DNA from: an uncultured Roseobacter sp.
Lineage (GTDB): Bacteria; Pseudomonadota; Alphaproteobacteria; Rhodobacterales; Rhodobacteraceae
NCBI RefSeq assembly: GCF_947493125.1
Contig: NZ_CANLQB010000009.1
Span: 62,001-126,000 of the forward strand
Reading direction: 5' to 3'
DNA: 64,000 bases
Positions 48,152-58,263 of this stretch are shown here, in pieces. Both the position numbers and the translations under genes were made by a program. The notes under the pieces are model-generated. The model did no database searches and was not told where the DNA came from. It worked only from the letters and a program-made list of their open reading frames with translations. Numbering within the stretch: position 1 is the stretch's first letter; every line of letters starts with the position of its first letter.

Positions 48152-48220
48152 CGCCCGCCGCAGGGCTGGGTGCATGCACCCAGCCCTGCGGCGGGCGTTG
48201 CCCGGCGGGTTCCGCCGGGC
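48152..48220. repeat. 46-bp perfect palindrome plus a 21-bp hairpin between convergent genes
   Basis: 48152-48197 is an uninterrupted perfect inverted repeat with 23-base arms and centre TGCATGCA, 46 bases in all. Directly after it, GCCCGGCGG at 48200-48208 pairs with CCGCCGGGC at 48212-48220 across a 3-base loop. Both lie between the stops of parC and the leftward P450 gene. They may work as a bidirectional transcription stop, but neither is followed by a good U-tract. See findings. Confidence 0.9.
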
Positions 48221-48262
48221 GGCCCAGCGGCCATGGTTGGTCCAATGACTTTGATCGCTGCT

Positions 48263-49639
48263 CTAAACTGGCTCGGCCATCAGCCACACGCCGCCTTCGG
48301 GCCGCAGGGTCAGGATCATCACGGGTTTCGGATCGCGCCCGGGCACCGGCACAAAGCGGAAACGGGACAGAAGGGTGGCCAGGATGATCACCGCCTCCTG
48401 CAAGGCAAAGGATGCGCCAATGCAGATGCGCGGGCCGTCTCCGAACGGCAGGTAGGCATAGCGGTCAATCGCTTTGCGGTCAGCAAAGCGCTCGGGCCGG
48501 AAGCTGTCGGGCGCGTCCCAGAGCAGCGCGTGCCGCCCGAGCGCATAGATCGGGATCATCACGGTATCGCCGGGCCGGATGTCGGCGCCATTCAGATCAT
48601 CCGCCTTTTGCGCAGTCCGCGAGACCACGCCGGCCGGAGGGTAGAGCCGCAGCGCCTCGTCTATGACCTGCCGAACGAAGGGCAGGCGATCTACGTCCTC
48701 ACCCGTCGCGGCGCGGCCTCCCAGCACCGCCTGCACTTCGGCGCGGGCCCGCTCCTGAACGTCCTGATCGAAGGCGCAGAGATAGAAGGACCACGCCAGC
48801 GACAGCGCCGTGGTCTCATGCCCTGCGACGATGAAAGTCAGGAGGTTGTCGCGCAGCTCACCGGTTGTCAGACGTCGCTTGCTCTTGGGGTCCTCGCCCG
48901 CCAGCAGCAGATCGAGAAAGTCCGGCACCGGACCGGGGCCCCGGGTTGCCCGCGCCTCGATGGCGGCATCCGCGCTGCGCCGCATCTCGGCCATCGACTG
49001 TGCCGACCACAGCCGCGCCGGCCGCGGCAGCCAGTCCGGCGCACCCAGCACGTCGAGCAGCGACACGCGGCCTGCATCGGCCACGTAGTCCTCGATGGCA
49101 CGATGGATCTCACCGCGATCAAAACTGCCGTCATCGCTGAACGTCACGTCCGCGATCACGTCGAAGGTCGCTGCGATCATCTCGTCGAGCAGGTTCACCG
49201 CGCGGCGCCCGGCACCCGCAATCCGCTCCGCACTGCGCTCGGCTGCCGCCGTCATGATGGGCGCCAGATTGCGCACGTTGCGGTGCGAAAATGCAGGGGC
49301 GGCAAGCCGCCGTTGCCAGCGCCACTGCGCGCCTTCGGCGATGAAAAGCGAGTCGCCCACCGCCGGTCGCAGCAAGTTCTTGGTGACAACCGATTTCGGA
49401 TAATCCTCCACCCGGTCGAGCAGCATCTGCCGGATCGACGGCGGGTGCATGATCATATGCCAGCGTCGCGCGGTGCGGCCCGACAGGACGGGCTCCCGTG
49501 TCGCGATCTCGGGAATGATGTTGAGGATATTCTCCTGCATCAGGCTGAAGCTGCGGAGGATGCCGAGCTCCTCGCGCACCAGGGGCACGCGGACGGGCAG
49601 GCGGGGCGCGCCGGGCTGCGAGATCTTGCGCTGTTCCAT
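48263..49639 (-). CDS. Cytochrome P450
   Basis: A 458-residue soluble P450. The I-helix reads LLTFIVAGHETTALSLAW; the ExxR pair is VIDEALRLYPPAGV; and the heme ligand is C406 in FGDGPRICIGASFALQE. All essential residues are present. The substrate is unknown; fatty acids are a common possibility for CYP102/CYP4-like bacterial P450s with this spacing. No ferredoxin or reductase gene is adjacent. It is transcribed leftward and diverges from a lipoprotein gene. Confidence 0.94.
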   Translation of the reverse strand: MEQRKISQPGAPRLPVRVPLVREELGILRSFSLMQENILNIIPEIATREPVLSGRTARRWHMIMHPPSIRQMLLDRVEDYPKSVVTKNLLRPAVGDSLFIAEGAQWRWQRRLAAPAFSHRNVRNLAPIMTAAAERSAERIAGAGRRAVNLLDEMIAATFDVIADVTFSDDGSFDRGEIHRAIEDYVADAGRVSLLDVLGAPDWLPRPARLWSAQSMAEMRRSADAAIEARATRGPGPVPDFLDLLLAGEDPKSKRRLTTGELRDNLLTFIVAGHETTALSLAWSFYLCAFDQDVQERARAEVQAVLGGRAATGEDVDRLPFVRQVIDEALRLYPPAGVVSRTAQKADDLNGADIRPGDTVMIPIYALGRHALLWDAPDSFRPERFADRKAIDRYAYLPFGDGPRICIGASFALQEAVIILATLLSRFRFVPVPGRDPKPVMILTLRPEGGVWLMAEPV

Positions 49640-49753
49640 GGATCAGAGGTAGCGCAGGCCCCGCGGTGGTCCACCGATCTGGGCACCGGTGGATTGCGTG
49701 CCAGACCGGCTTGAGCTAGGCATATCACAACAAGAACACCAACGGGGTGCAGC

Positions 49754-50362
49754 ATGATCAGGCGAATTTTGCTCCTATTGGCGGGTCTCTCCCTCGCCGC
49801 CTGTACTGGCGCGCGCGATCTCGACGCGCCCCTGGTGCCGCTGGGCGACTTCAGTCTCGGACATAACGTGGTTGTGGCGCCAAAGGTCCAGACCACTGCA
49901 ACGGTCAGTCGCGAAGTGCCGAAGGAGCAGCTGACCGAGGCGCTGCAAACCGCAATTGCCGAGCGGTTTGATCGCTATGAGGGCGCGAAGGACTATCACT
50001 TCGGTGTCAGCATCGAGGGCTATGTGCTGGCCAAGAGGGGCGTGCCGGTTGTCGCGGCACCCAAATCCGCGATGATCATCCGCCTGACCGTCTGGGACGA
50101 TGCAAAGGGCGTGAAGCTCAACGACGAACCGGAGCAGCTCACAGTGCTTGAGACATTGGACGGTGCAAGCATCGTCGGCACCGGCTGGAGCCAGTCGGCC
50201 GAGACACAGCTTCTGAACCTCTCCCGCAATGTCGCCCAGAAGATCGAGGACTACCTCGTCAAGAAAAACGCGGAGGAGGGCTGGTTCGACAGGGGGGCGG
50301 ACAATGCCGCGCCGGCGGCGTCACAGGGCATAGACGAGAGTGCGGTCGCCGAGGCGGGCTAG
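49754..50362 (+). CDS. Putative lipoprotein of unknown function
   Basis: A 202-residue protein with signal peptide RILLLLAGLSLAAC (lipobox LAAC) and a mature part of mixed alpha/beta character (HNVVVAPKVQTTATVSREVPK, AKDYHFGVSIEGYVLAKRGV). The body resembles the DUF6778 lipoproteins of Rhodobacterales in memory, with the end DESAVAEAG. It lies 114 bases from the P450 start on the other strand. Function unknown. Confidence 0.75.
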   Translation: MIRRILLLLAGLSLAACTGARDLDAPLVPLGDFSLGHNVVVAPKVQTTATVSREVPKEQLTEALQTAIAERFDRYEGAKDYHFGVSIEGYVLAKRGVPVVAAPKSAMIIRLTVWDDAKGVKLNDEPEQLTVLETLDGASIVGTGWSQSAETQLLNLSRNVAQKIEDYLVKKNAEEGWFDRGADNAAPAASQGIDESAVAEAG

Positions 50363-50380
50363 GCCTCCTTGCGGTTGTGC

Positions 50381-50409
50381 TTGATTTTCCCGCAGCTTCG
50401 CAATACATC
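50381..50409 (+). promoter_or_regulatory. tuf: Possible tuf promoter
   Basis: TTGATT at 50381-50386 and ATACAT at 50403-50408, 16 bases apart, form a plausible -35/-10 pair about 60 bases before the tuf ATG. The pair is weak and untested. Confidence 0.35.
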
Positions 50410-50470
50410 GCGCGCCATGTGAAAAATGGGTCCGCACAGACCCCCTGGAAACAAAAGGGCGCCTCTTACC

Positions 50471-51646
<1,176 letters not shown>

Positions 51647-51742
51647 TCGCGGAAACAACGCCAGTGAGCGTCACCTGCGGCAGGTGATCCAAAGGATCAA
51701 TGAGAGCAGAGACGCAGCACCCGGGTCAGTCCTATATAACGG

Positions 51743-51775
51743 AAAAGAGCCACCGGCAGACCGGTGGCTCTTTTT
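51743..51775 (+). terminator. Intrinsic terminator after tuf
   Basis: AAAGAGCCACCGG at 51744-51756 pairs with CCGGTGGCTCTTT at 51761-51773 across a CAGA loop, followed by further Ts. A canonical Rho-independent terminator, about 97 bases past the tuf stop. Confidence 0.9.
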
Positions 51776-51846
51776 GCGTGCAACACTCCCGAGGCTGAGG
51801 GCTGCACCAGGTCCCGATGATGTCCGGCATCGGGGGGCCTGCTAGC

Positions 51847-51996
51847 TCAATATCGCCCCACACCCGGCGCACTCATCACCTGAACCGCGTCATCCGTTTC
51901 TGCCGGCACGCCGCTCAGAGGATAGGTTGCCTGGCTCGCACAGCCCGCGAGAATGATCGCGGTCCCTGCGATGAACGAGATGAACTTCATATGCAT
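51847..51996 (-). CDS. Small lipoprotein of 49 residues
   Basis: A leftward frame reading MHMKFISFIAGTAIILAGCA then SQATYPLSGVPAETDDAVQV to the stop. A lipobox LAGC follows a short hydrophobic segment. It starts at 51996 (AAGG eight bases upstream) or, as a 47-residue form, at 51990. Small outer-membrane lipoproteins of this size are common in Rhodobacterales. No function is known. Confidence 0.65.
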   Translation of the reverse strand: MHMKFISFIAGTAIILAGCASQATYPLSGVPAETDDAVQVMSAPGVGRY

Positions 51997-52230
51997 TGTC
52001 TTGGCCTTTAAAAATGTGGTGCCGGTAATGCGTCCGGCTGGTTCTCAAAATCTCGGCAGCTACCCAAACACTGATCACTCAACACGCTGCTTGAGCCCTT
52101 TTTGCCGCAAGACCGCCCCGCTTTCAGTGAAGCGGATCACATTGGGCGAAACTTTTTCTTCAGTTTTCGATTTTCTTTGTCTGGCGCTTCGATAGAAGAG
52201 CCGCGACAGAGGACTTGCAGGAGTGTGCCG

Positions 52231-52887
52231 ATGCCGTTTCCATCACCCGATACCGTGCATCCGGTGACTTTTCCTGACGGCACGCGCCTGCCCAACAACG
52301 TCTTTCTCAAGGCGGTGGTCGATCATCCGCGGATCGAAGTCGGAGAATACACCTACGCCAATGATTTCGATCCGCCGGAAGATCCGTCGGCCTGGGCGGC
52401 GCGCCTCGCGCCCTACCTCTTCCCCACATCGCAGGACCGGCTGATCATCGGCAAATTCGGCCAAATCGCGCACGGCGTGCGCTTTATCACCCACAGCGCC
52501 AATCACGATATGCGGGGCATCTCGACCTTTCCCTTTGCCATTCACGATCCGGAGCGATTCCTCGACTATCCCAACACGCTGCCACGGGGTCGGGACACGG
52601 TTATCGGTCATGACGTCTGGATCGGAGCAGAGGCCCGCATTCTGCCGGGTGCGCAGATCGGCAGTGGCGTGATCGTCGGCACCTGCGCCGTGGTCGGCGG
52701 CACGATTCCGGACTACAGCGTGGTGGTCGGCAACCCCGGACGCGTAATCCGCAGCCGGTTCGACCCCGAAACCGTGCAGCGCTTGCTGCAGATCGCCTGG
52801 TGGACCTGGCCGATTGAGAAGATTCTGGCGCATGAGGCGCAGATCGTGGGGGCAGATATCGCGGCCCTGGAGGCCATTGCGGGATAG
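52231..52887 (+). CDS. Hexapeptide acetyltransferase (Vat/CatB type)
   Basis: A 218-residue left-handed beta-helix acyltransferase with GEYTYAN-, LIIGKFGQIAHGVRFIT-, TVIGHDVWIGAEARILPGAQIGSGVIVGTCAVV- and PDYSVVVGNPGRVIRSRFD-type motifs; catalytic histidine candidate in THSANHDM. This layout (Vat/CatB, xenobiotic acetyltransferase) acetylates streptogramin or chloramphenicol in some members but most genomic copies have unknown targets. The ATG at 52231 follows AGGAG. tRNA-Trp is downstream. Confidence 0.85.
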   Translation: MPFPSPDTVHPVTFPDGTRLPNNVFLKAVVDHPRIEVGEYTYANDFDPPEDPSAWAARLAPYLFPTSQDRLIIGKFGQIAHGVRFITHSANHDMRGISTFPFAIHDPERFLDYPNTLPRGRDTVIGHDVWIGAEARILPGAQIGSGVIVGTCAVVGGTIPDYSVVVGNPGRVIRSRFDPETVQRLLQIAWWTWPIEKILAHEAQIVGADIAALEAIAG

Positions 52888-52967
52888 CCCTCGCGTGTTT
52901 TTCGGCCATGCGCCGTGCGATCCCTCTTGAACCTGAGGGCGTTTCCGACTAGGCCAAGCACCGGCAT

Positions 52968-53043
52968 AGGGGTTTAGCTCAGTTGGTAGAGCATCGGTCT
53001 CCAAAACCGAGGGTCGTGGGTTCGAGTCCCTCAGCCCCTGCCA
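52968..53043 (+). tRNA. tRNA-Trp (anticodon CCA)
   Basis: A 76-base tRNA with encoded CCA. Acceptor AGGGGTT pairs with AGCCCCT, D-arm GCTC...GAGC, anticodon loop CTCCAAA with CCA, and a T-arm containing GGTTCGAGTCCC. It reads UGG codons. tRNA-Trp commonly precedes secE-nusG in proteobacteria, but here an OYE gene lies between. Confidence 0.96.
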
Positions 53044-53468
53044 TCCACTTCCGGCGGTTTTCTCAGATCAGGTCGGCGCGGCAAATGCCGTGGCACCTGT
53101 CAGGCGAGTTCGGCCGCCCCAAGCGGCGTGACTGAAGCGGTCGCGACTTGTCTCGCACCGGGCCGAAGTGGACACCCCATGAACCGTGCGCCCTCGCACG
53201 CGGCCTCGCTGCGGGTCTCAACACGGGCCTGGACTTTAGTCATGCCGGTTGCAGCGTCTGAGCAGAGGCTTTTGCGGCGCTGTTCCTCAGCAACCGGCTG
53301 TCCGGCATTCCAGCTTGTCCGTGGCTTGGAGCATCGCGATAGGCCGGGGTTGCCATTACCTCCGCGCAGACCTCAACGCCCCGGTGCCGGGCCAAAAACG
53401 CGATGTCCCAGGCGTGCTTTCGCGGGCCAAACATCGTCGGCGCATATGTGCGCGGGGCGGATGCCGCG
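53044..53468. other. 425-base stretch after tRNA-Trp, no confident gene
   Basis: No gene is recognised. A leftward open frame at 53240-53434 reads in part FGPRKHAWDIAFLARHRGVE, which looks protein-like but has no family match that I know and no ribosome-binding site. No integrase or tRNA 3'-end duplication was seen, so no genomic-island boundary. The segment may be a gene remnant. Confidence 0.45.
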
Positions 53469-54605
53469 TCATCTCAGCCCCAGCTTGCGCAGCAGACGGT
53501 CACGCTTCATCAGCCACCAGCCGGCTTCGACCGGCCAATGGGCATGGCTGTCATCCGCGCCCAAAACCTGGGCTGCGTGCAGCGGCCAGTTGGGATCGTT
53601 CAGAACCTCGCGCGCCAAGGCGATCATATCCGCCTGTCCCGAGGCCAGCAGGTCCTCACAGAAACGCGCATCCCACAGGAAGCCGACCGCCATGGTGGCG
53701 ACACCGGCCTGCTCGCGCACCTCGGCAGCGAAGGGCGCCTGAAACCCTTCGCCGATCGTCATGCGGCGGGGCCGGTCCTTGCCGCCGATGCCGCCCGAGG
53801 AGCAATCAATCAGATCGACGCCCTCGGCTTTCAGCAAGCGCGCAATGTGCACCGTGTCCTCGACCTCCAGCCCACCGTCGATCCAGTCGGTGGCGGACAG
53901 GCGGAAGGCCAGCGGATACCGCTCGGGCCACTGCGCACGAATGGATCTCGCCACTTCAATGGCAAAGCGCGCCCGGTTCTCCAGCGTGCCGCCCCAGCGG
54001 TCTGTACGGCTATTGGAGAGTGGTGAGAGGAACTGGTGCACGAGAAAGCCGTGCGCGGCATAGACCTCGATGATCCTGAACCCTGCGTCTGCTGCGCGCC
54101 CGGCGGCGGCTCCGAAGCTGTCGATGACACGCGCGATGTCGGCCTCGGACATCTCGACAGGCGCGGGCCAGCCCTCGGCATAAGGCAGAGCGGAGGGCGC
54201 ACACGCCCGCCAAGGTGCCTCTCGGCGCTCCGCGACATCCTTGTCATCGACCGGTGTTTCCCCACGCCAGGGCCGACGTTCGGATGCCTTGCGACCCGCG
54301 TGTCCCAGTTGAATGCCCGGAACCGCGCCTTCCCGGTCGAGAAAGGCCGCAACGGGTTGCAACGCCTCAACCTGCGCATCCTCCCACACCCCAAGATCGC
54401 CATGGGTGCGCCGCCCGTCGCGCTCGACAGCTGTGGCTTCGGCATAGACCAGCCCGGCGCCACCCATCGCAAAGCGGCCCAGATGCACCATGTGCCAGTC
54501 ATTGGCATGACCCTCCCGGGCACGATACTGGCTCATGGGAGATACGGCGATGCGGTTCTTGAACGTGACGTCTCGCAGACGGAAGGGTGAAAACAGGGTC
54601 GACAT
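53469..54605 (-). CDS. NADH:flavin oxidoreductase, Old Yellow Enzyme family (YqjM-like)
   Basis: A 378-residue FMN TIM-barrel ene-reductase. FMN and substrate motifs include SPMSQYRAREGHANDWH, GIQLGHAGRKAS, AHGFLVHQFLSPLSNSRTDRWGG, and IDCSSGGIGG. It reduces activated alkenes with NAD(P)H and often serves in detoxification. GAGGAGG lies well spaced before the ATG at 54605. It is leftward, opposite to secE. Confidence 0.92.
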   Translation of the reverse strand: MSTLFSPFRLRDVTFKNRIAVSPMSQYRAREGHANDWHMVHLGRFAMGGAGLVYAEATAVERDGRRTHGDLGVWEDAQVEALQPVAAFLDREGAVPGIQLGHAGRKASERRPWRGETPVDDKDVAERREAPWRACAPSALPYAEGWPAPVEMSEADIARVIDSFGAAAGRAADAGFRIIEVYAAHGFLVHQFLSPLSNSRTDRWGGTLENRARFAIEVARSIRAQWPERYPLAFRLSATDWIDGGLEVEDTVHIARLLKAEGVDLIDCSSGGIGGKDRPRRMTIGEGFQAPFAAEVREQAGVATMAVGFLWDARFCEDLLASGQADMIALAREVLNDPNWPLHAAQVLGADDSHAHWPVEAGWWLMKRDRLLRKLGLR

Positions 54606-54942
54606 GGACGGACCTCCTCGCAGTGAGAGCGCTTCGTGGCCCAGCACGCCAGAGCGCGATTGTTCATGCGTTTCAAACCGCACCACGCTGCGGGTCATGC
54701 CATAGACGGGTGGGGGAGACAATTTGCGTGCCTGCAGGCTGCCGATCAATTCCCCGTCAGCCGAGAAATCCGGTGCAGACCGGCGCACTGAAGACCGCCC
54801 CGGACGGCCGCCATTTCCAAACCTGAGACGGGCCGCACCGAGGTCCGCCCACCTCTTTGACGGGCGGAGCGCTCCAAGCGGTCTTGAAATCCGCCCGCCC
54901 GCTCGTTATGTCGCCACCATCGCAAGCTTGGAAAGACGCGCC

Positions 54943-55140
54943 ATGGCCACCACGAATCCGCTCCAGTTTATCCAGCAGGTCCGCGCCGAAGTGGCAAAGG
55001 TCGTCTGGCCTACCCGTCGCGAGGTGATGCTGACGACGGTGATGGTCTTCATCCTCGCGGCCCTGACGGCGGTGTTCTTTGCCACGGTGGACATCATCAT
55101 CCGCTGGGGGCTGCAGGTCGTTCTGAACACCTTTGGCTGA
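54943..55140 (+). CDS. secE: Preprotein translocase subunit SecE
   Basis: A 65-residue SecE with cytoplasmic N-terminal amphipathic helix (PLQFIQQVRAEVAKVVWPTRRE) and one membrane helix (TTVMVFILAALTAVFFATVD). The VVWPTRREV signature is universal. It forms the SecYEG channel. The upstream 150 bases may carry its promoter. nusG follows 205 bases downstream. Confidence 0.96.
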   Translation: MATTNPLQFIQQVRAEVAKVVWPTRREVMLTTVMVFILAALTAVFFATVDIIIRWGLQVVLNTFG

Positions 55141-55345
55141 CACCCGGCCTTGGTCAAAAAACGCAACTGACCCCTTGAAACATTGGCACGTGCGGAGTAT
55201 CCCGCACATCTGACGAGGACAGAGGCGTGCGACGATTCGAGTTGTGCGCCGATTTTTTGTTTAAAGTCAGACGGCTAAGTGCCTGAAAATCAGTGGAATA
55301 TACGCTCCGATCAGAGCGTGGCATAAGACAGGAACGAAGGATCAG
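55141..55345 (+). promoter_or_regulatory. secE-nusG spacer with two hairpins
   Basis: GTGCGG/CCGCAC (55190-55195 with 55202-55207) and ACGCTC/GAGCGT (55302-55307 with 55314-55319) form small hairpins in this long, partly AT-rich spacer. The second is only about 25 bases before the nusG start. A nusG promoter may lie in the AT-rich middle. Whether they regulate nusG is not known. Confidence 0.35.
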
Positions 55346-55879
55346 ATGGCAAAGCGGTGGTATTCGGTCAGTGTCCTGTCGAACTTCGAAAAGAAGATCG
55401 CAGAGCAGATCCGCACCTCGGTGACCGAGCAGGGCCTTGAGGAGCAGATCGACGAGGTTCTGGTTCCGACCGAGGAAGTGATCGAGGTCCGCCGCGGCAA
55501 GAAGGTCACGACCGAGCGGCGCTTCATGCCTGGCTACGTGCTGGTGCATATGGAGATGTCGGATCAGGGCTACCACCTGATCAACTCGATCAACCGCGTC
55601 ACCGGATTTCTGGGGCCTCAGGGCCGCCCGATGCCGATGCGCGATGCGGAAGTGAACGCGATCCTGAACCGAGTTCAGGAAGGCGAAGACGCGCCGCGCA
55701 CGCTCATCCACTTCGAGGTGGGCGAGAAGGTCAAGGTCGCCGACGGACCGTTTGAGGACTTCGACGGCATGATCGAAGAGGTCGACGATGAGAACCAGCG
55801 CCTGAAGGTGTCGGTGTCGATCTTCGGTCGGGAAACCCCGGTCGAGCTGGAATTCACCCAGGTCAACAAGCAGACCTGA
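55346..55879 (+). CDS. nusG: Transcription termination/antitermination protein NusG
   Basis: A 177-residue NusG. N-terminal NGN domain ([33 protein letters not shown]) and C-terminal KOW domain ([20 protein letters not shown]). It binds RNA polymerase, stimulates elongation and connects to Rho or ribosome. GAAGGA precedes the ATG. Confidence 0.97.
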   Translation: MAKRWYSVSVLSNFEKKIAEQIRTSVTEQGLEEQIDEVLVPTEEVIEVRRGKKVTTERRFMPGYVLVHMEMSDQGYHLINSINRVTGFLGPQGRPMPMRDAEVNAILNRVQEGEDAPRTLIHFEVGEKVKVADGPFEDFDGMIEEVDDENQRLKVSVSIFGRETPVELEFTQVNKQT

Positions 55880-55984
55880 GTGCGTCAGACGTGGGAGGCG
55901 AGGGTGCCGCGGCACCCGGACCGGACCACGACAACATAAGCCCAAACCGGCGCGCCGGAGAGGGGTTGGAAAAGGAGAAGGCCA

Positions 55985-56410
55985 ATGGCCAAGAAACTCG
56001 CCGGGACCATGAAGCTTCAGGTCCCCGCCGGTCAAGCGAACCCGTCCCCGCCGGTTGGTCCGGCGCTGGGTCAGCGCGGCATCAACATCATGGAATTCTG
56101 CAAGGCGTTCAACGCCAAGACGCAGGAGATGGAGCCCGGTGCGCCGTGCCCGACCGTGATCACCTACTATCAGGACAAGTCCTTCACCATGGACATCAAG
56201 ACGCCGCCTGCGTCGTACTACCTGAAGAAGGCCGCCAAGCTGAAATCCGGCGCCAAGACGCCGTCGCGCGAGGTCGTGGGCCATGTGACCACCAAGCAGG
56301 TGCGTGAGATCGCCGAGGCGAAGATGAAGGATCTCAATGCCAACTCGATCGAGGCGGCGATGCAGATCATCCTGGGCTCTGCCCGCTCCATGGGCATCGA
56401 GGTGAAGTAA
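55985..56410 (+). CDS. rplK: 50S ribosomal protein L11
   Basis: A 141-residue L11 of the GTPase-associated centre. Characteristic [21 protein letters not shown] near the N-terminus and C-terminal [24 protein letters not shown] with rRNA binding. AAGGAGAAGG precedes the ATG. rplA starts two bases after its stop. Confidence 0.98.
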   Translation: MAKKLAGTMKLQVPAGQANPSPPVGPALGQRGINIMEFCKAFNAKTQEMEPGAPCPTVITYYQDKSFTMDIKTPPASYYLKKAAKLKSGAKTPSREVVGHVTTKQVREIAEAKMKDLNANSIEAAMQIILGSARSMGIEVK

Positions 56411-56411
56411 G

Positions 56412-57110
56412 ATGGCAAAGCTTGGAAAAAGAACCCGCGCTGCGCGTGAAGCGTTCGCTGGCAAAGAGAATGTGACCGTCGAAGAAGCCGTCGCGCTGAT
56501 CAAGGGCAACTCGAACGTCAAGTTCGACGAGACCGTCGAGATCGCGATGAACCTCGGGGTGGACCCGCGCCATGCAGACCAGATGGTACGCGGTGTGGTC
56601 GGCCTGCCGAACGGCACAGGCAAGACGGTACGCGTCGCGGTCTTTGCCCGTGGTCCGAAGGCCGAAGAGGCGGAGAAGGCCGGTGCAGATATCGTCGGTG
56701 CCGAAGACCTGATGGAAACCGTGCAAAGCGGCAAGATCGAGTTTGACCGCTGCATCGCCACGCCCGACATGATGCCCATCGTGGGCCGTCTGGGCAAGGT
56801 GCTCGGCCCCCGCAACCTGATGCCCAACCCCAAGGTCGGCACGGTGACCATGGACGTCGAAGCCGCCGTCAAAGCCGCCAAGGGCGGCGAAGTGCAGTTC
56901 AAGGCGGAAAAAGGCGGCGTCGTGCACGCCGGTGTCGGCAAAATAAGCTTCGACGAAGCCAAGCTGGTCGAAAACATCCGCGCCTTCGTCGGCGCCGTGT
57001 CCAAGGCTAAACCGTCGGGCTCCAAAGGTACCTACATGAAGAAAATTGCGCTCAGTTCCACCATGGGCCCGGGCGTGTCAGTTGCCGTCGAGAACGCTGT
57101 GACCGAGTAG
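56412..57110 (+). CDS. rplA: 50S ribosomal protein L1
   Basis: A 232-residue L1 with [34 protein letters not shown] and [17 protein letters not shown]-type motifs. It forms the L1 stalk on the large subunit and in many bacteria represses its own operon by binding the rplK leader. Its start lies one base past the rplK TAA. A strong terminator follows. Confidence 0.98.
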   Translation: MAKLGKRTRAAREAFAGKENVTVEEAVALIKGNSNVKFDETVEIAMNLGVDPRHADQMVRGVVGLPNGTGKTVRVAVFARGPKAEEAEKAGADIVGAEDLMETVQSGKIEFDRCIATPDMMPIVGRLGKVLGPRNLMPNPKVGTVTMDVEAAVKAAKGGEVQFKAEKGGVVHAGVGKISFDEAKLVENIRAFVGAVSKAKPSGSKGTYMKKIALSSTMGPGVSVAVENAVTE

Positions 57111-57131
57111 TCGGCATTTGTTACGACTGAC

Positions 57132-57161
57132 AAAAGGCGTCCCAAGAGGACGCCTTTTTTT
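57132..57161 (+). terminator. Intrinsic terminator after rplA
   Basis: AAAAGGCGTCC at 57132-57142 pairs with GGACGCCTTTT at 57148-57158 across a 5-base loop, followed by a T-run. A typical Rho-independent terminator ending the secE/nusG-rplKA unit. Confidence 0.92.
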
Positions 57162-57273
57162 GTTTCGGCTGTGATCGTCAAAGTCAGCTTTGAGCCCAAA
57201 GTGAAGGTTTATGCTTTACAAAAAGGGGCGTAAATCTCATCTTTATTTGGGTGCTTCTAAGGACATCGATCAC

Positions 57274-57927
57274 ATGAGAACGGCTTTGTGGAAAGCCACC
57301 ATCGTATTTTGGATGACATCCGTCCCGCTTGCGGTTCATGCGGACGCCGCCCACCGTATCGAAGATATCTTGCACCGCAAATCCTTCAGCCCAGACGGCC
57401 AAGTTTTGTGGTCCGAGTTGAATGTAACTGTTGAACGCTGCGGTATTCAATTGCGGTTGTACAAACCAAACAGTTGCGAGACGGGTGCTAGTTTCTTTGC
57501 TAAGATCGACTACATCGATCTGCGTGCGCTTGTGACGGACAAAGAAGCAGTTGAATTTACAGACTTTACAGACACGCGATTTGAACGTTTGAAGGGCGCA
57601 GCGAGCTATCAGTACCGGTCGTTGTACGATCGTGTTTTAGGCTTTGCGTATGACCGCAGGCGACAAATTATGGATGAGGAAATTGAGAATTTTCCAACGG
57701 ATGTAGATGCAAGATTGAGAGCCATAAGCGACCGTAACGGCACGGAAATCGACCCACGTTCATATTCGATGTCATACGAAAGAATTCAATTTTGCTCTGG
57801 CGTTGAAATCACTGGGCCGTTGTCAGGGCATAATTTCAGGTTTTATCTGGACCCTTCAGACATGGAGGAGTTTGCGACTTTGATTGAAGAACTAGCGCAG
57901 ACTTGTGATGCTGGCCTGACCAACTAA
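57274..57927 (+). CDS. Exported protein of unknown function, lower G+C
   Basis: A 217-residue protein with a likely signal peptide (TALWKATIVFWMTSVPLAVHA) and a mature part without recognised domains (FTDFTDTRFERLKGAASYQY and RSYSMSYERIQFC). Codon usage is visibly richer in A and T than all neighbouring ribosomal genes. It starts at 57274 with AAGGA upstream, though the frame is open to 57211. It lies just after the rplA terminator and before the rplJ leader, so it is probably an insertion into the conserved rplKAJL cluster. Function unknown. Confidence 0.65.
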   Translation: MRTALWKATIVFWMTSVPLAVHADAAHRIEDILHRKSFSPDGQVLWSELNVTVERCGIQLRLYKPNSCETGASFFAKIDYIDLRALVTDKEAVEFTDFTDTRFERLKGAASYQYRSLYDRVLGFAYDRRRQIMDEEIENFPTDVDARLRAISDRNGTEIDPRSYSMSYERIQFCSGVEITGPLSGHNFRFYLDPSDMEEFATLIEELAQTCDAGLTN

Positions 57928-58263
57928 ATGCTGGGTTTTTGCAGTTCGGCGCAGCGGCAGCAAAGTCCCGCTAGGCAGCCGTCAGAGTACCTCCCAAAAG
58001 AAGACCTCTTGTCCGACAGGCCACTTACCCTTAAACGCAACCCACCGGCGGCGTGCGTTGATTCGTGTGCTACTGGATTTCGTCCGAGACGGCGGGTTGG
58101 AGCAATCCTGTAATTCCTGCCTGAGATGGGAACAGACTTACTCTCCAGATGCTCAACCGTAGAGCCTCTGGCGGTTCTGGCCCGTTGTTTCGAGGACCAA
58201 AACTGCCGGAGTGATCCGGTGTGAACTGAGCCGGGGGGACACCCCCATAATTGGAGTGAAACT
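57928..58263 (+). promoter_or_regulatory. rplJ upstream region with probable L10 leader
   Basis: A 336-base stretch with no further gene. The right part, from about 58090 to the rplJ start, should contain the rplJL promoter and a transcribed leader that L10(L12)4 binds to repress its own translation, as in other proteobacteria. The exact fold could not be confirmed. GGAG at 58253-58256 is the ribosome-binding site for the GTG start. Confidence 0.45.

Noticed and set aside
45800-48175. 791-codon open frame on the minus strand
   Set aside because: Antisense shadow of parC in high-G+C DNA; histidine- and arginine-rich product without domains.
52968-53468. Genomic island integrated at tRNA-Trp
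   Set aside because: No integrase and no duplicated tRNA 3' end were seen.
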